Assembly: GCA_025356695.1 (NCBI GenBank)
Contig: JANXSE010000130.1
Location: forward strand, 1-57,813
DNA from: Betaproteobacteria bacterium
GTDB taxonomy: Bacteria; Pseudomonadota; Gammaproteobacteria; Burkholderiales; SG8-41
DNA: 57,813 nucleotides
Direction of reading: 5' to 3'
Positions 1 to 7,544 of the stretch are shown one piece after another; position 1 is the stretch's first letter, and every line of letters starts with the position of its first letter. The notes beneath the pieces are model-generated. The model was not told the origin of the DNA and did no database searches. It saw nothing but the letters and a program-made list of their open reading frames with translations. The position numbers and the translations under genes were made by a program.

Positions 1-1
1 G

Positions 2-508
2 CGGCAGGCGGCGGAATCCAAAGCCGGCGCGACCATCTTTGCCTATCAGGTGACCGACCCCGAGCGCTACGGCGTCATCGAGTTCGACAAGACCGGCCAC
101 GCGATCAGCCTCGAGGAAAAACCGGCGCAACCGAAATCGAAATTTGCGATCCCCGGGCTTTATTTCTGCGACAACCAGGCATCCGCGGTCGCCAAATCGC
201 TCAAACCCTCCGCGCGCGGCGAACTCGAGATCGTCGATCTGCTCAAGCACTATCTGTCCGCCGGCAATCTGCAGGTGCAGATGATGGGGCGCGGACGGGC
301 ATGGCTGGATACCGGCACGCCCGACTCGCTGCTGGAGGCGTCGCATTTCATCCAGACGATTGAGAAACGTCAGGGGCTGAAAGTGGCATGTCCCGAAGAA
401 ATTGCCTACCGCATGAAATACATTTCCGCGGATCAGTTGACGGCATTGGCACACAAACTCGCCAAAACCGCCTACGGCAGGTACCTGCTCGATATCATCA
501 ACGAATAG
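2..508 (+). CDS. rmlA: Glucose-1-phosphate thymidylyltransferase, C-terminal part (5' truncated)
   Basis: Cut by the window edge; the reading frame is open from base 2, leaving 168 residues of a protein that is normally about 290. The family makes dTDP-glucose from glucose-1-phosphate and dTTP in the cytoplasm, the first step to dTDP-rhamnose and other dTDP-deoxysugars. Seen here are the RmlA-typical DPERYGVIEFD segment, the following EEKP loop, the GLYFCDN strand, the AWLDTGTPDSLLEAS segment and the VACPEEIAYR stretch near the C-terminus. The N-terminal GGxGTRL nucleotide-binding loop lies outside the window. It ends 23 bp before the rfaH-like gene, so it probably closes an upstream rml set. 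Confidence 0.93.
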   Translation, partial: RQAAESKAGATIFAYQVTDPERYGVIEFDKTGHAISLEEKPAQPKSKFAIPGLYFCDNQASAVAKSLKPSARGELEIVDLLKHYLSAGNLQVQMMGRGRAWLDTGTPDSLLEASHFIQTIEKRQGLKVACPEEIAYRMKYISADQLTALAHKLAKTAYGRYLLDIINE

Positions 509-531
509 CACGCGGACCGCAGGCCGACAAG

Positions 532-1056
532 ATGAGCGCTTCCGTACGCACGGGAAAAAACTGGTATCTCGTCTACGCAAAACCGCGCCAGGAAAAAAGC
601 GCTGTCGAGAACCTGTTGCGTCAGGAATACGAGGTTTATTTTCCGCAAATCCGGATGTGGCGCACGCGCCGCGGCAACCGGCAACTGGTAGTCGAACCGC
701 TGTTCCCGCGTTATCTCTTCATTCATCTCGATTCGCATTCCGACAACTGGGCGCCGATCCGTTCGACGCTGGGTGTCACCTCGCTGGTGCGCTTCGGCGC
801 AGAGCCGGCGCACGTGCCAGACGCATTAGTTGACTACCTGAAGTCGCGGCACAACGCGGAGGGCCTGCATGAATGGGCGCAACCCGAGCTCGTCATTGGA
901 GGCCTAGCGCGCGTGGTTTCCGGCCCACTTGCAGGTTACGAAGGCATTTTGATCGCCAAGAGCAGCCGGGAACGCGTCGTCATTTTGATGGATTTGGTCG
1001 GCGGACAAGTGCGCGCGAAGCTCAATCCCGACCAAATCGAACCTGTAGTTCGATGA
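532..1056 (+). CDS. rfaH: RfaH-like specialised NusG paralog (transcription antiterminator)
   Basis: 174-residue protein of the NusG/RfaH family. Residues about 8-105 form the NGN domain (WYLVYAKPRQEKSAVENL start, FPRYLFIHLD core), and residues about 120-174 the KOW domain (VVSGPLAGYEG). RfaH-type factors load on RNA polymerase paused at ops elements and suppress pausing and Rho termination in long surface-polysaccharide operons. A near-exact ops element lies 742 bp downstream, in front of the long gene cluster, which supports RfaH rather than housekeeping NusG. The frame is open upstream to 388, but ATG 532 gives the normal NusG-family N-terminus and avoids overlap with rmlA. No strong SD is seen. 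Confidence 0.88.
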   Translation: MSASVRTGKNWYLVYAKPRQEKSAVENLLRQEYEVYFPQIRMWRTRRGNRQLVVEPLFPRYLFIHLDSHSDNWAPIRSTLGVTSLVRFGAEPAHVPDALVDYLKSRHNAEGLHEWAQPELVIGGLARVVSGPLAGYEGILIAKSSRERVVILMDLVGGQVRAKLNPDQIEPVVR

Positions 1057-1081
1057 ATTGGCAGGAAAATATCGCTTAGCC

Positions 1082-1109
1082 TTGATATATTTCACTTTTC
1101 CGGTATAGT
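1082..1109 (+). promoter_or_regulatory. Putative sigma70 promoter for the winged-helix regulator gene
   Basis: TTGATA (1082-1087), 16 bp spacer, TATAGT (1104-1109). The expected transcription start, near 1116, falls only a few bases before ATG 1119, so the transcript would be leaderless or nearly so. No SD lies between promoter and start. Predicted from sequence only. Confidence 0.5.
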
Positions 1110-1118
1110 GTTCACAAA

Positions 1119-1733
1119 ATGAACGCTATGTCAGACCCCGAAGAAAGCCTTACGCTCGAAATTCTGGATACGGTCCAGCGTAACGAGCAATTAAGCCAGC
1201 GCCACCTGTCGCGCCAGCTCGGCGTCGCGCTCGGACTCGCCAATTCCTACCTGAAACGCTGCGTTCGAAAAGGCTGGGTAAAAGTTCAGCAAGCACCGGC
1301 GAATCGTTATCTGTACTACCTTACGCCGACGGGTTTCACGGAAAAAAGCCGCCTTACTGCGCAATACCTCAGTTCTTCACTGGGGTTTTACCGGGCCGCC
1401 GGGGATTCCTGCGCCAGATTGCTTGATCAGTGCGCAAAAAATCGCTGGCAACGCTTGCTGCTCTGCGGGGTCTCCGACCTCGCCGAAATCGCAACCTTGC
1501 GCGCCATGGAACGCGAGTTTCAGATCGTCGGACTTTACGATCCGGCCAGCACGCGCCCCTCGTTTCTCGGTAAACCCGTGTGGACCCAAATTGCCGACGT
1601 GGCAATGCACGACGCGCGCATATTGACCGAGATCGCCGCGCCACAGCAACGAATGAACGAACTCAGGGGCGAAGCGACCTCGATACCGCTACTGGTACCG
1701 GACATTTTGCGCCTCGAATCGGCACCGGACTGA
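1119..1733 (+). CDS. Winged-helix (MarR-like, EPS-associated) regulator with C-terminal Rossmann-like domain
   Basis: 204 residues. Residues about 10-75 are a winged helix-turn-helix (LSQRHLSRQLGVALGLANSYLKR recognition region, YYLTPTGF wing), like the short MarR-type regulators found beside exopolysaccharide loci, which are about 110 residues. The extra C-terminal half (about 105-200) has a beta-alpha-beta look: LLLCGVSDLAEIA, then VGLYDPAS, resembling the N-terminal nucleotide/sugar-binding domain of PglD-type proteins. A ligand-sensing role is inference. It sits between rfaH and the ops-bearing promoter, so it may control that promoter. ATG 1119 is used; ATG 1128 is the alternative and would allow a 12-nt leader. 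Confidence 0.75.
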   Translation: MNAMSDPEESLTLEILDTVQRNEQLSQRHLSRQLGVALGLANSYLKRCVRKGWVKVQQAPANRYLYYLTPTGFTEKSRLTAQYLSSSLGFYRAAGDSCARLLDQCAKNRWQRLLLCGVSDLAEIATLRAMEREFQIVGLYDPASTRPSFLGKPVWTQIADVAMHDARILTEIAAPQQRMNELRGEATSIPLLVPDILRLESAPD

Positions 1734-1743
1734 ATTGTTTGTT

Positions 1744-1772
1744 TTGTCCATTAGGGCAAAACTCGTTATAAA
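1744..1772 (+). promoter_or_regulatory. Putative sigma70 promoter of the main glycan cluster
   Basis: TTGTCC (1744-1749), 17 bp spacer, TATAAA (1767-1772), in the 171-bp gap between the regulator and the first SDR gene. It would start transcription near 1780, about 20 nt before the ops element and about 125 nt before the first start codon. That layout (promoter, ops in the untranslated leader, long operon) is the one known for RfaH-controlled operons. Confidence 0.5.
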
Positions 1773-1797
1773 TCAACATGCTGGAAATATCCGGCAG

Positions 1798-1811
1798 GGC
1801 GGTAGCGTGCC
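1798..1811 (+). promoter_or_regulatory. ops element (RfaH recruitment site)
   Basis: GGCGGTAGCGTGCC matches the E. coli ops element (GGCGGTAGCGTGCT) at 13 of 14 positions and is preceded by CAG, as in many JUMPstart sequences. It is on the + strand, in the transcribed leader 94 nt before the first cluster gene and downstream of a candidate promoter. In known systems RNA polymerase pauses here and the exposed non-template strand recruits RfaH. An rfaH-like gene lies 742 bp upstream. Confidence 0.85.
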
Positions 1812-1904
1812 TGTTGAATGGTTGCGCATCGTCGCCTTTCGAAATGCACATAATGTTTCGGCGGTCAGGCAACTGATCTAATCGACTTCGGCAAAGGAAG
1901 TTCA

Positions 1905-2855
1905 ATGAAAGTACTGGTTACCGGTGGATGCGGCTATAAGGGACACGTCCTGATTCCAAAATTATTGTCGCGCGGATACGATGTTGTCGCGCTGGATTTG
2001 CAATGGTTTGGCAATTATCTGTCGCCCCACCCCAAGCTCACCACGCTCAAGTGCGATATTCGTGACGCGGAAAAAGTCCCGCTGGACGGTGTTGATTGCA
2101 TCATTCATTTGTCGTCGATCGCCAATGACCCCTGCGGCGATCTGAATCCCAAGCTGACCTGGGAAGTCAGCGCGCTTGCAACCATGCAGCTGGCCGACAA
2201 AGCCCGGCGCGCCGGCATAAAACATTTTATCTATGCGTCGTCCGGCAGCGTTTACGGGGTCAAGGACGAACCGCAGGTCACCGAAGATCTGGAACTCAAA
2301 CCGATCTCGGAATACAACAAGACCAAAATGGTCGGTGAGCGTGTTCTGTTGAGTTACAAAAACGACATGGCGGTGCAAATCGTGCGTCCCGCCACTGTCT
2401 GCGGTTATTCACCAAGAATGCGGCTCGACGTTTCGGTCAATTTGCTGACCATGCAGGCGTTGACCAACAAAAAAATCACCGTTTTTGGCGGAAATCAGAC
2501 CCGCCCCAACGTCCATATCGACGATATAACCGATCTTTATCTTTTCCTGATCGATCATCCGGAAATAACCGGCGTTTATAACGCGGGATTTGAAAACATC
2601 TCGATTCTTGACATTGCCAACATGGTGGTCAAACACGTCCCGGCGGAAATCGTCGTCAGTCCTTCCAACGACCCGCGGTCGTATCGCGTCAATTCAGATA
2701 AATTGCTGGCAACCGGATTCAAACCGAAAAAATCTGTCGAACACGCGATTGTGGAAATCATCGAAAAATACCGGGGCGGCGCGCTGAAGGATGAAGACCA
2801 TTACTACAATCTGCGCTGGATGGAGAAAACGGTGCTCAAAGGGCTGCCCGCGTGA
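1905..2855 (+). CDS. NAD(P)-dependent sugar epimerase/dehydratase (extended SDR)
   Basis: 316 residues, normal for extended SDRs acting on nucleotide sugars. The N-terminal Rossmann motif is TGGCGYKG (residues 6-13). The catalytic Ser lies in ASSGSVYG and the Tyr/Lys pair in EYNKTK, so the YxxxK is intact. The substrate cannot be told from sequence; these enzymes epimerise, dehydrate or reduce NDP-sugars. A good SD (AAGGAAG) lies 6-7 bases before ATG. It is the first gene after the ops leader, and its stop overlaps the start of the isomerase gene (GTGA), so translation is probably coupled. Confidence 0.88.
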   Translation: MKVLVTGGCGYKGHVLIPKLLSRGYDVVALDLQWFGNYLSPHPKLTTLKCDIRDAEKVPLDGVDCIIHLSSIANDPCGDLNPKLTWEVSALATMQLADKARRAGIKHFIYASSGSVYGVKDEPQVTEDLELKPISEYNKTKMVGERVLLSYKNDMAVQIVRPATVCGYSPRMRLDVSVNLLTMQALTNKKITVFGGNQTRPNVHIDDITDLYLFLIDHPEITGVYNAGFENISILDIANMVVKHVPAEIVVSPSNDPRSYRVNSDKLLATGFKPKKSVEHAIVEIIEKYRGGALKDEDHYYNLRWMEKTVLKGLPA

Positions 2856-3448
2856 AATCCGTCCCGCCAACCACCGGTTTTTTTAGCGACTACGCCGAGA
2901 GACTTGCTGCGGTTCTTAAAACCGCCGATTGGTCGGAGGTCGCGCACCTGGCATCCGATATCCGTGAATGCTGGTCGACCGGACATCAGGTTTTCCTGTG
3001 CGGGAATGGCGGCAGCGCCGGCAATGCGATCCATCTTGCCAATGATTTGCTGTATGGCGTCGCCAAACGTACCGGCGGCGGTATCAGAGTAAATGCATTG
3101 ACTGCCAATTCAGCAGTCATCACCTGCCTCGCAAACGACACGGGTTACGACCGAATATTTGCCGAGCAGTTGGCCGTGCAGGCGAATCCCGGCGATCTAT
3201 TGATTGCGCTCTCGGGCAGCGGGAATTCAGCGAACATCGTTTCCGCGCTGGAGCAGGCAAAAGTCATGCGGGTGAAGTCCTACGCCGTGCTCGGATACTC
3301 GGGCGGGCGCAGCAAGACGCTGGCCGATGTCGCCATTCATTTTGCGGTTGATGACATGCAGGTCTCCGAAGACCTGCAACTTGTTGTCGGTCATATGCTG
3401 ATGCAATGGTTGTTTGAAAATCCCCCTGCGCAACCGCATGCGATTTAG
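2852..3448 (+). CDS. SIS-domain sugar-phosphate isomerase, GmhA (phosphoheptose isomerase)-like
   Basis: 198 residues; starts at GTG inside the stop of the previous gene. It has the GmhA-type phosphosugar-binding loop CGNGGSAGNA (50-59) and the second loop LSGSGNSANIV (120-130). GmhA converts sedoheptulose-7-phosphate to D-glycero-manno-heptose-7-phosphate. From a recalled alignment with E. coli GmhA, His61 and the C-terminal catalytic His (HMLMQW) are kept, but catalytic Glu65 is Asp here. A heptose role fits the HldE-like fusion and HddC-like nucleotidyltransferase further on. Another aldose/ketose phosphate, or a non-catalytic DiaA-like role, is possible. Confidence 0.82.
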   Translation: MKSVPPTTGFFSDYAERLAAVLKTADWSEVAHLASDIRECWSTGHQVFLCGNGGSAGNAIHLANDLLYGVAKRTGGGIRVNALTANSAVITCLANDTGYDRIFAEQLAVQANPGDLLIALSGSGNSANIVSALEQAKVMRVKSYAVLGYSGGRSKTLADVAIHFAVDDMQVSEDLQLVVGHMLMQWLFENPPAQPHAI

Positions 3449-4433
3449 CCGTTACGCCGTTCTTGGCAGCAATTCTTTCGCCGGAGCCGCTTTTGTAGCC
3501 CGCGCCATCGAGCAAGGTGCGGAGGTTGTCGGATTTAACCGGTCTGCCGAGCCATCGCCAATATTTCTTCCGTACCAGCAAACCTCAGCGCGCGGGCACT
3601 ATGCGTTTGTGCAAGCCGATATCAATCATGACATTACGGCGATAAAAGCACGCATGGATGTGTTTCGCCCCCAGGTCGTCGTTGATTTTGCCGGCCAGGG
3701 AATGGTTGCAGAGAGCTGGCAGGATCCGGCCCAGTGGTACCAGACAAATATCGTCGCCAAGGTGCGGCTGCACGAGTACTTGCGCAATTGCGACTGGCTC
3801 GATCGCTACATGAGGATTTCCACGCCGGAAGTGTACGGCAGCCACGAAACACCGCTGGAAGAAACGTGGCATTGCAATCCAAGCACCCCGTATGCGTTGT
3901 CGCATACCGCAATCGATCTCAGTCTGCGCGCCTATCACCAGCACTACAAATTCCCGGTTCTGCTCGGACGTTTTGCCAATTTTTACGGCCCCGGGCAGCA
4001 GTTATACCGGATCATTCCGCGCACAATTATTTACGCATTGACCGGTCGCAAACTGCAACTGCACGGGGGCGGTACTGCGATTCGGGCATTCATATATTCC
4101 ACCGATATCGCCGACGGAATTCTCTGCAGCCTGGAAGCTGGCAATCCCGGCGAAATCTATCATTTTTCGCCGGAACGTTTTTTTTCCATCCGTGAGATCG
4201 TGGAAATCATCTGCAAACGCATGGGCGTGGAATTCGCATCCCTTGCCGAAATCGCCCCGGACCGCCCGGCAAAAGATCAGGCATACCTGATGAATTCGAC
4301 CCGCGCGCGCACGCAACTGGGCTGGCGCGACAAGGTCAGCATCGAACAAGGCATCGACCAGACCATCGACTGGGTCAAACGCAATCTGGACGAAATCAAG
4401 TCCCTGCCCCTGAACTACATCCACAAGGCCTGA
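3438..4433 (+). CDS. NAD-dependent epimerase/dehydratase family protein with YxxxH
   Basis: 331 residues from ATG 3438, overlapping the SIS gene by 11 bp; a TTG at 3414 is in frame but less likely. It is an extended SDR resembling NDP-glucose 4,6-dehydratases. The nucleotide-binding loop is LGSNSFAG, with Ser where the middle glycine usually is, followed by STPEVYG and the conserved GRFANFYGPGQQLYRIIP region. The catalytic motif reads YALSH: Tyr152 is present but the lysine four residues later is His156. Either activity is altered or His substitutes. It lies directly before two DegT aminotransferases, which normally consume 4-keto sugars. Confidence 0.83.
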   Translation: MRFSRYAVLGSNSFAGAAFVARAIEQGAEVVGFNRSAEPSPIFLPYQQTSARGHYAFVQADINHDITAIKARMDVFRPQVVVDFAGQGMVAESWQDPAQWYQTNIVAKVRLHEYLRNCDWLDRYMRISTPEVYGSHETPLEETWHCNPSTPYALSHTAIDLSLRAYHQHYKFPVLLGRFANFYGPGQQLYRIIPRTIIYALTGRKLQLHGGGTAIRAFIYSTDIADGILCSLEAGNPGEIYHFSPERFFSIREIVEIICKRMGVEFASLAEIAPDRPAKDQAYLMNSTRARTQLGWRDKVSIEQGIDQTIDWVKRNLDEIKSLPLNYIHKA

Positions 4434-4447
4434 CCTATAAAACAACC

Positions 4448-5596
4448 ATGACATCGAGCCGAAATTTTCTGCCCGAACAATACCGGCAAACCAACCTGCT
4501 GGGCATCAACCATAACTACCTGCTCCAGCAATTTGCGGACCGCGATGAGATTCTCGCCAAGATTCGCGACGTCGTGGTGCGCGGCGATTTCACGCTCGGC
4601 GCCGAAGTTGATTTATTCGAGGGGGAGTTTGCAAAATTAAGCGGCGCGCGGTATGCCATCGGCGTCGGCAGCGGCACCGATGCGCTGTTTCTCAGCCTGA
4701 AGGCGCTTGGCGTCGACAAGGGCGACGAAGTCATCACCACACCGTTCACGTTCTACGCAACGATTGGCGCAATCGTCACCGCGGGCGCCACGCCGGTTTT
4801 TGTCGATGCGGGTGACGACTACAACATTGATGCCGATCGCATCGAACAAAAAATCACAAAAAAGACCCGGGCAATCATGCCGGTTCACTGGTCCGGCAAG
4901 CCGTGCGATATGGACGTTATTGAGGCAACCGCGCACAAACACGGCATTCCGATTGTCAGCGACGCCTGTCATGCCATCAAAGCCACCTACAAGGGCCGTC
5001 CGTCCGGCACCCTCGGGACGCTGGCCTGCTTCAGTTTCCACCCGTTGAAAAATCTGAACGTCTGGGGTGACGGCGGAATCATCGCAACCGATTCCGACGC
5101 ACTCGCCGACCAGTTGCGCCTGTTGCGAAACCACGGCCTTGCAGGGCGCGACGAATGCCGGGTCTTTGCATACAACTCGCGGCTCGACACGCTACAGGCC
5201 GTGGTGGCGCGTCACATGCTCGGAAAAATTTTCGGGATCACCGCGGCGCGCGTCGCCAATGCGGAATACTTTGACCGCCACCTGAGGCCCATCCCGCAAA
5301 TCACCGTGCCGCAGCGCGACCGGGATATTCATCAGGTTTATCACCTTTACATGGTGCTGTGCGAAAACCGCGATGCCTTGCAAAAGCACCTCGTCGCCAA
5401 TGGTGTCGACGCGAAAATTCATTATCCGGTGCCCATGCACCTGCAACCAGCCGCCCGCAACCTCGGCCATAAAATCGGCGACTTCCCGACCGCGGAGCGC
5501 ATCGCCGCAACAACCTTATCGCTGCCCGTGCATGAATTCATCACGCGGGAACAGCAGGATCGTGTCATTGAACTTGTGCGGCAGTTTTATCACTAG
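4448..5596 (+). CDS. DegT/DnrJ/EryC1/StrS sugar aminotransferase (first of a tandem pair)
   Basis: 382 residues. PLP-dependent fold-type I enzyme that adds an amino group to a keto-deoxysugar nucleotide, usually from glutamate. The PLP lysine is Lys201 in SFHPLKNLNVWGDGG. The GSGTDALFLSL loop and PVHWSGKPCDM segment are family-typical. The Asp motif reads SDACHA (171-176) rather than the usual EDAAQA, but the PLP-binding Asp172 is kept. The first 30 residues form an extra N-terminal extension compared with the next gene. The following paralog starts 4 bp downstream. Confidence 0.9.
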   Translation: MTSSRNFLPEQYRQTNLLGINHNYLLQQFADRDEILAKIRDVVVRGDFTLGAEVDLFEGEFAKLSGARYAIGVGSGTDALFLSLKALGVDKGDEVITTPFTFYATIGAIVTAGATPVFVDAGDDYNIDADRIEQKITKKTRAIMPVHWSGKPCDMDVIEATAHKHGIPIVSDACHAIKATYKGRPSGTLGTLACFSFHPLKNLNVWGDGGIIATDSDALADQLRLLRNHGLAGRDECRVFAYNSRLDTLQAVVARHMLGKIFGITAARVANAEYFDRHLRPIPQITVPQRDRDIHQVYHLYMVLCENRDALQKHLVANGVDAKIHYPVPMHLQPAARNLGHKIGDFPTAERIAATTLSLPVHEFITREQQDRVIELVRQFYH

Positions 5597-5599
5597 TCC

Positions 5600-6697
5600 A
5601 TGAATATTCCATTCGTTGATCTCGCCCGGCAATTCCGCAGTCTTGAGCCGGAACTCACCAAGGCATTCCTCGACGTCGGTCGCAGCGGCGGATACATCAT
5701 GGGCGCCCCGCTCGAAACGTTCGAGCGCAAAGCGGCCGAATATCTCGGCGTAAAACACGTTCTCGGCGTTGCCGATGGTTCCGACGCGTTGTTCCTCAGT
5801 CTTAAAGCGCTCGGCATCGGCGCGGGCGACGAAGTCATAACCGCGACAAATTCTTTCATTGCATCGGCCTGGGTCATTGCCGCCGTCGGCGCACGTCCGG
5901 TCCTGGTCGATTGCGGGGCCGACTTCAATATCGATCCATCCGCGGTCGCGAAAGCAATCACCAAGCACACACGCGGCATCATGCCGGTGCACCTCACCGG
6001 CCGCCCCGCGCCGATGGACGAGATCAATGCGCTCGCCGCGGAACGGAATATTCACGTCATCGAAGACGCAGCACAGGCAATCGGGGCACGCTATCGCGGC
6101 AAGCGCGTCGGCGGGCTGGGCACCGCAGCCGGGTTCAGCCTGCATCCGCTCAAAAACCTCGGCATTTACGGCGACGGCGGCATGATAGCAACCGACAACG
6201 CAGAGCTTGCCGGAATATTGCGTAAGCTACGCAATCACGGCCTGCGTAATCGCGACGAATGCGAGATATGGGGATTCAATTCGCGCCTGGATACCATGCA
6301 GGCTGCGTTTGCAGAAATCAAACTTGCCCATCTTGACGGCTGGAACCGGCGCTGCCGGGAAATTGCGTCGATCTACCGTGCCGGCATGCAGGATTTTGTG
6401 CGGGTTCCGGTCGATCAACCATGGGAAGAATGCGTGTACCACAATTTCATCATTCGCAGCGACCGCCGCGATGCGCTGGCGGCACATCTGCTGCGGGAAG
6501 GCGTAGACACCCGCGTCCACTACCCCGTACCCATTCATCTGCAACAGGCCGCCGGCTATCTCGGTTACCACAAGGGGGACTTTCCGAATGCGGAACGTGA
6601 CACGCAGACCATGCTCAGCCTGCCGATCTATCCCGAATTAAGCGACGAAGAGGTTGCATACATCGTCAAAACGGTCCAGGCGTTCTTCAGGAATTAA
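5600..6697 (+). CDS. DegT/DnrJ/EryC1/StrS sugar aminotransferase (second of a tandem pair)
   Basis: 365 residues, closely parallel to the preceding gene over its whole length. The PLP lysine is Lys185 in SLHPLKNLGIYGDGG and the Asp motif is the standard EDAAQA (155-160). It probably aminates another position or another keto-sugar than its neighbour. Both copies have complete active sites, so neither looks decayed. The start ATG follows the upstream stop by three bases, with no clear SD, suggesting translational coupling. It ends 4 bp before the transketolase half genes. Confidence 0.9.
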   Translation: MNIPFVDLARQFRSLEPELTKAFLDVGRSGGYIMGAPLETFERKAAEYLGVKHVLGVADGSDALFLSLKALGIGAGDEVITATNSFIASAWVIAAVGARPVLVDCGADFNIDPSAVAKAITKHTRGIMPVHLTGRPAPMDEINALAAERNIHVIEDAAQAIGARYRGKRVGGLGTAAGFSLHPLKNLGIYGDGGMIATDNAELAGILRKLRNHGLRNRDECEIWGFNSRLDTMQAAFAEIKLAHLDGWNRRCREIASIYRAGMQDFVRVPVDQPWEECVYHNFIIRSDRRDALAAHLLREGVDTRVHYPVPIHLQQAAGYLGYHKGDFPNAERDTQTMLSLPIYPELSDEEVAYIVKTVQAFFRN

Positions 6698-6701
6698 CGA
6701 C

Positions 6702-7544
6702 ATGACGGCATCAAAAATGCTCGACTTGCAACAGCTGCGCGCACACGCGCATGAATTGCGTTTCAGAATCATCCGGAATTCGCACAAGACCGGCACGCCT
6801 CATCTCGGCACCTGCCTGTCCTGCACCGATATTCTGACCGCGCTTTATTTCAGTTTTCTCAGGGTCAATCCGGACAATTCCAAAGACCCGGCGCGCGATC
6901 GATTCATACTCAGCAAGGGCCATGGTGCGCCCGCCCTGTTTCAGGTGCTGGCGATGCGCGGCATCTTTCCCGCGAAAATGCTGGACGACTATGGACAAAA
7001 CGGCAGCCTCTTCGGCGAGCATCCGCCGACCCCCGACCATCTGGCGGGCATCGAAGCGGCCACGGGATCGCTTGGTCACGGCTTGCCGATCGGGCTCGGC
7101 ATGGCGATGGCGGGACGAATTCATCAGCTTGACTACAGGGTCGTTGTGCTCCTCGGCGATGGCGAATGCAATGAAGGCTCGATTTGGGAATCGGCGATGC
7201 TGGCCGCCGCACAGAAGGTCAAAAATCTTTGCGTGATCGTCGATTACAACAAATGGCAGGCGACCGGTCGCAGCGAAGAAATCATGGCGCTGGCGCCGAT
7301 GGCCGACAAATGGCGCGCCTTTGGCTGGAACTGCGCGGAAATCGACGGACACGATATCCCCGCGATACTCGGCTCGTTGCAAAATTTTGCCCGGCAGGAT
7401 CAGGATCGCCCCACCGCCCTCATTGCGCACACCGTAAAGGGCAGTGGCGTCACGTTCATGGAAGATGACAACAACTGGCACTATCGAATTCCGACTGCCG
7501 CAGAAGTCGAGGCCGCCGGTATCGAACTGGGAATCAAGTCATGA
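6702..7544 (+). CDS. Transketolase N-terminal subunit (TPP-binding half)
   Basis: 280 residues, the size of the N-terminal half of split transketolases. It binds thiamine diphosphate and Mg2+ through GDGECNEGSIWES (152-164) and DYNK (181-184); SKGHG (71-75) and GSLGHGLPIGLG are also typical. With the next gene it would transfer a two-carbon ketol unit. Being locked between DegT genes and a HAD phosphatase in a glycan locus, it more likely modifies a sugar for the polymer than serves the pentose phosphate pathway; that is inference. ATG 6702 is chosen because an in-frame start at 6654 would overlap the previous gene by 44 bp. It overlaps the C-terminal half gene by 4 bp (ATGA). Confidence 0.92.
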   Translation: MTASKMLDLQQLRAHAHELRFRIIRNSHKTGTPHLGTCLSCTDILTALYFSFLRVNPDNSKDPARDRFILSKGHGAPALFQVLAMRGIFPAKMLDDYGQNGSLFGEHPPTPDHLAGIEAATGSLGHGLPIGLGMAMAGRIHQLDYRVVVLLGDGECNEGSIWESAMLAAAQKVKNLCVIVDYNKWQATGRSEEIMALAPMADKWRAFGWNCAEIDGHDIPAILGSLQNFARQDQDRPTALIAHTVKGSGVTFMEDDNNWHYRIPTAAEVEAAGIELGIKS

